From: Glandiceps talaboti
Taxonomy: Eukaryota > Hemichordata > Enteropneusta > Spengelidae
Assembly: GCF_964340395.1 (NCBI RefSeq)
Contig: NC_135561.1
Location: 12,730,461-12,777,960, forward strand
Direction of reading: 5' to 3'
Length of the DNA: 47,500 bases
Below the pieces are notes generated by a model. The model saw only the letters and a program-made list of their open reading frames with translations, was not told the origin of the DNA and searched no databases. Shown in pieces: positions 42,644 to 47,500 of this stretch. A program made the position numbers and the translations under genes. Position 1 is the first letter of the stretch; each line of letters starts with the position of its first letter.

Positions 42644-43780
42644 TACCAGAAATGACAAAATAAGTTTGAAATTCATCAAATATCAGTTTTCAACAGATTG
42701 CTGTTCCTTAAGAAACTCCAAACAATATGCTTACCAGTTTTATCACTTATATGCAATGTGATAAATAATGTCATTGACAATTTAATATATTTTGCAATGT
42801 TACCTGCATGTAAAATGGGGAAGGTGATGTCGATTTTGAATATGTTGACTCATATTTCGAGCATTACCGAACAATGAATTAATACATATTATGGTGACGT
42901 AGAACGATCTGGTTCTACTTTCAGTGTTTTTTTCAGTTCGAGCTCATTTAACCCGGTTTGCGCCTGGTCGAATCAACGTTTTGTTTGTCCTACACAATGT
43001 CACATTAGTCAGTGTCTTGTTTATGAATACAGCGATTAAAGATATCTTTTTAACCATTTTTGAGTATACTCGGTATTATAAACAAACGTCACGAAGCAAC
43101 TGTGTACTTCTTGGTGCAGTAGCTCGCTGATTGCCTTCCAGCTGCATGTCCTCGCGACGTGCATACCACCAGCCACTCCTAACCAGACGACATAAACTTA
43201 GTCAGACCATTCTCTATAAATCTATACTGTAAGCTCTACAATCCAAAGTAACATAGCTCTTTTTATATATTTTTGTTGGTGTTTCAATTTAGATCTCAGT
43301 AATGTTGTATCAGCATTTCCTCTCACATCTCTGTCCAGACTATACTAAATTCTCTGCTTTGCTGTGTAAATCGATTTTCTCAATTTACAGTATCATCGTT
43401 GAAAACTAATGACATTGTTAATTCAACATGCGTATAATAATATGTTAGTCATTTTGTGAAGAATGTACTTTACTATCATTTACTGTAGTTCGACGCGTAG
43501 AACGTTGTATTTATGAAAATATTCGCATTGTGAGAAAAAAAACCTGTATAGACATGTATGATATTAACCGTCCGAGCAAACCATTAATTCTTTATTATAC
43601 ATTTGAATATCAAAAGGACACGCATATAATTATATTAATAATAATAATAAAACATTATATATATGTGGTATGTATACCTTTGCCTGAACGAATTAAATAT
43701 AGTTTAAACGAACCAACCTTCGACATAATTATTAAACACACGAAGAGCGTTGCTGGTAGGACTTTAAAATGCAATACAAT
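42644..43780. other. Intergenic spacer and promoter of SLC17 copy 2
   Basis: 3' UTR of copy 1 with no canonical AATAAA noticed, a fragment of the TCTGGTCATTCTA foldback family (42820-42915), then from about 43290 the region conserved with 33820-34333. The 170-codon frame at 43530 is not in the frame of the transporter start. Confidence 0.6.
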
Positions 43781-46512
43781 ATGGACGTGGAAAACTGCGA
43801 TGAAGCGAAACCCTTCTATCGTAAGGAGCAATCGATTGATGAATCTGATACAGAACTTGATGAATCAGATTCGGAAGGTTTGTAGATATTTTAAGAATGT
43901 CTATATCTGGATGAGGGTTGGGTATTTAAATTTTTGGTCTTTATTGAGTAAGACAATTTTACCATGCCTTTTCAACACGACTAAACAATGTGACACAACA
44001 AAGACCAAGTCCGTGTATTTACCCAGTAAATTACACAGCTAACCAAATGTATACTGATTGCCTCCTGTAAGGGCAAAACCCACACATTTATGTTACTAAG
44101 CACATTGATATAACTTAATTACATATGATTAATTATTCAAATAGCTCATTAAGAGCAAAAGCTATGTCAATTAATTGTATAGCATGTGCCCATTGCTATG
44201 AGGCTTGCATTAAAGTGATTATATTGATGAGGATGAGGTATTGATTTTGGGTTTTTAATTTATAAAAAAAATTGATCATGATAAAAAAAAATCAATTTGA
44301 TTAGACATAGACCTAATCCATGTTTGAAACCCAATACATTGCAATAGATTGATAAAATGTATAAAGTGTTTGTTATTACATACGTACAATAACAAACCTT
44401 TTTCTTTTTACACATTGTTTTTAGCTTATTGAAAATCCTTATTAAAATTAAAAGCTAAGTCATTTGGCTTTACAGTATATGTGTGCTCATTATTGTTGAT
44501 GTATGTACCAAATGGTGCCGAATATGAAGCATGCATTCTTTAGACATGGTTATTGCATCATGGGAGTCACAAGATATATTGTATTCAATTTGAACACTAA
44601 ATATTCTTGAGTCATCAGTACCTATACCCTTCAGTTGAAAACAGCCCTCTTGAAAATTCAATGCGCAGATTTAATACATTATTTCTGCTGACGCGCATGA
44701 TGTAGGAGCCCATTTCAAAGATACCCTATAAAGGTACAAAATCAACTTAGCGCTTTTTTCTGAATATCGCAGGTAATTCTAGGTGATGTATGTACAGGTT
44801 ACATTGAATTTGTAATATGCTTTCTTACAATATAGCCTTATTACTAAAGACTACAAAATTATAATACATTATAACACATTTTATATATTGAATACATTAC
44901 CATTCATAATTAGTTGGATTTATACACGTGCATAACATTACTTGGATTACCAGGGATTTATTGTGTATGCCCAGTTTGTTGTTAAACCACTTTTTCACGT
45001 GTCTCGATAAAATATGAATAACTAGTAATTTCATACATATAATTTTTATCTTTCCAGCATTTTAATGAGGGTATAACATGATATTAACTCTTGCGATATC
45101 TTTTACTTTTAAAATCAACTGTAGGGATTTTATCCTGTCGTCAAGTTTTATCCATATTTGGTTTTCTTGGCGTTATAATGACAATGCTGATGAGAGGCAA
45201 CTTAAACGTTGCAATTGTTGCTATGACAGGCAATGTTACAACAGATAATGCAGAAAACGTTCAGGTGGGAATATACGGAACTTTGAGTTTGATTATAATG
45301 AAATATGTCTGTTCGAAAGATACGGGGATGGTCACCAAATTTAAGGCTATAGAGTTTTATGCAAGAAAAGACATGAAGTGGACTATCAACACACAAAATA
45401 CACGGGAGGGGGAGGGATGTTGATTAGATTGCATTGGTTTGTTGCCAATTTCACGTGTACGGGTAATACAGTAGAAGAACGATATAAACACACATTCATA
45501 CTAATTTCGGCCATATTTGTTGGAAAAAATCAGGATTTTCTTGAAAACTTGAACTGTAGTACATAGACTATATGTAAGTGTCTACTCCTATATTATACGG
45601 TAAGCTTACTCTTAAAGCTGTAGTATAGCTGGTGCAGTGTTATGTTTTCAATGAGTAAACAAACAATATAGTCACTGAATATTGGTAAAACACCCATGAA
45701 TGGACACTTTTGTTAATACAGGTCAAGCACAACAAAACGTGAAACATAAATTCAGCATTGTACGCGCACAGCTACACATAATCGTTTACCCACATAACAG
45801 TGATTCAATACTGTTCAGGGTGTACGATATTATGAGTAAGTGAGCCATATCTAATAAGGAAACATTAGTTCAACACGACTTTTGCAGCTAGTAGCGCTGT
45901 AAGATATTTACCACCTTCGACCAAGTCCTTGATTTGAGGGTGACAGATTTACCCAGGTACACATCTCCTTGATGCTGGTGTCAATTATAATTGTAGGTGT
46001 ATCCAACAATTACCTCATTAAATTGCTCATCATATTTACCTGATTCGTGTTACGCTTCCACATGAATAGGGTAACTACGTGCAAGATAAAAGGGTAGGAA
46101 AAGTAACTCTTCCAGTTCCTCTCATATATTTATATCCAATACAGGTATTTAATTGGGATGATCGCACCCAAAGTCATATACTCGGTTCGATGTACTATGG
46201 ATTTGCATTTTCCAGTCTACCCGGAGGATATTTTTCATCAAGATATTCAGCAAAGTACACAGGTGCTGTTGGAATGCTTTTGTCAGCAATATCATCGTTA
46301 TTAACACCTACAGCAGCGAGAATAGGGTATCCAGTCATGATAGCCAATAGAGTAATAATTGGAATTGGGATGGTTAGTTAATTTTGTATCGTATGTATGT
46401 GTGTATGTATGTATGTATGTATGTATGTACAATGTATGTATGTATGTATGTATGTATGTATGTATGTATGTATGTATGTATGTATGTATGTATGTATGTA
46501 TGTATGTATGTA

Positions 46513-46543
<31 letters not shown>

Positions 46544-46738
46544 ATGTATGTATGTATGTATGTGTGTGTGTATGTGTGTATGTATGTATGTATGTATGTA
46601 TGTATGTATGTGTGTGTGTATGTATGTATGTATGTATGTATGTATGTATGTATGTATGTATGTATGTGTGTGTGTGTGTGTCTGCCTGTTATATCCAATG
46701 AAGGTATTGGATATAACAGGCCAACGTACCTGCCTACC

Positions 46739-46797
<59 letters not shown>

Positions 46798-47424
46798 GCG
46801 AGCGTGCGTGCGTGCGTGTGTGTGTGCGCTTGCCTCGGTACATCTATTCTGTCTGTATCGTGATGACCGTGGTGAAATCAGCGAAATATGATATCCCAGG
46901 GATATGAAACATTAAATAAATATTATATTTAGCAAATAAGTATTAAGTTTGATCATATTTAGCAATATCTTATATTAACATTGACTCTTGACTTTCGCAC
47001 CTATGTATATTTTGATGTTACAGGGAGTATTCGTACCCAGTTTGCATAGTTTGCTGGGAAAATGGTGTCCACCGTTTGAGAGAAGTCGACTCGCAAACTT
47101 TACATACACAGGTAAATTGAACCTAGATGAATAACTATAAACAGCAATATAATCAATGCTTGAATGGATATAAAATATTCTTGTTGTTCTTATTTTTGCG
47201 TGTATATTCGGTTGCTTGTAGATTAATCCTGTCTTCTTCTTCTTCTTCTTCTTCTTCTTCTTCTTCTTCTTCTTCTTCTTCTTCTTCTTCTTCTTCTTCT
47301 TCTTCTTCTTCTTCTGTTGTTGTTGCAGGTGCTCCTATTGGTAACATAGTAACTATGTTAGTATCGGGACCACTGTGCGATTCAACATTTCTAGGGGGAT
47401 GGCCGTCTGTATTTTATATTGCTG
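43781..47424 (+). CDS. SLC17-family transporter, copy 2, first five exons (runs off window)
   Basis: Exons 43781-43877, 45125-45264, 46145-46372, 47024-47111 and 47329-47424 match exons 1-5 of copy 1 in order and phase; lengths 2-5 are identical (140, 228, 88, 96) and exon 1 is one codon shorter. Residues 1-216 are seen. By eye the protein is about 68% identical to copy 1 in exon 2 and about 84% in exon 3. All visible family motifs are intact (RGNLNVAIVAM, DRTQSHILGS, GKWCPPFERSRL, GGWPSVFY). No stop or frameshift is seen, so it is probably functional; exons 6-10 should lie past 47500. The tandem arrangement suggests a larger cluster. Confidence 0.88.
46390..46800. repeat. TATG/TG array, hairpin and GTCT array in SLC17 copy 2 intron 3
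   Basis: A TATG/TG array (46392-46680), a perfect 15-bp-arm hairpin (46685-46699 with 46706-46720, TTATATCCAAT arm) and a GTCT array (46739-46797). It begins about 20 bases after the exon 3 donor, as in copy 1. Confidence 0.92.
47232..47315. repeat. (TTC)28 tract forming the exon 5 polypyrimidine tract
   Basis: Twenty-eight TTC units end 12 bases before the exon 5 acceptor AG (47327-47328) of SLC17 copy 2. Copy 1 has only an ordinary T-rich tract here. Confidence 0.92.
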
Positions 47425-47500
47425 GTGAGTATCACGCCACTAGAATACCATTTTACCTCCCGTAAGGAGGTATTGAAATGTAGATGTGTGTGTGTAATCG

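Noticed and set aside
43530-44042. 170-codon frame overlapping SLC17 copy 2 exon 1
   Set aside because: It is in a different frame from the conserved transporter start at 43781 and has no counterpart upstream of copy 1.
47153-47347. Poly-Glu minus-strand frame and poly-Ser plus-strand frame
   Set aside because: Both are translations of the (TTC)28 tract, which lies in an intron directly before an acceptor.

Overview
The window is intron-rich, AT-rich animal nuclear DNA. It has GT-AG introns, short exons with consistent phases, AATAAA signals, many tetranucleotide and (TA)n microsatellites and many small foldback elements. The gene content is a RIG-I/MDA5-type receptor with an SLC17 transporter pair. 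That suggests a marine invertebrate, possibly a non-vertebrate deuterostome, but the species cannot be fixed from the sequence.

Layout. (1) About 1-4133, + strand: the 3' part of a coiled-coil gene resembling the BFR1 family. (2) 4134-9943: intergenic DNA filled with foldback elements, G-run repeats and (TA)n tracts. (3) 9944-14190, - strand: a four-exon gene for a 533-residue CARD protein. (4) 14191-14648: a 458-bp head-to-head promoter with two mirrored CRE + kappaB modules and an IRF-like site. (5) 14649-26073, + strand: a nine-exon RIG-I-like receptor of 1093 residues. Its order is CARD, PPPY linker, RHIM-like motif, Thr/Ala tract, DECH helicase, Zn-binding C-terminal domain. A candidate alternative terminal exon at 19930-20060 would give a short CARD-RHIM protein without the helicase. 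(6) 26074-34333: intergenic, with a 2.3-kb repeat element. (7) 34334-42643, + strand: a complete ten-exon SLC17 (sialin/VGLUT-type) transporter of 491 residues. (8) 43781-47424 and beyond, + strand: the first five exons of a tandem SLC17 duplicate.

How the genes may work together. The CARD gene and the receptor share a promoter, a CARD exon with the same intron phase, and a downstream exon carrying the same PPPYT motif. The simplest reading is a local inverted duplication of the receptor's 5' end, giving an antiviral sensor and a CARD-only partner under joint Rel/ATF/IRF-type control. The most unusual feature is a VQVGxxNxM RHIM-type motif between the CARD and the helicase of the receptor. 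It would link RNA sensing directly to the amyloid/necroptosis signalling seen in RIPK1, RIPK3, TRIF and ZBP1. All exon models were built by hand from splice signals and reading frame; no transcript or database evidence was available.
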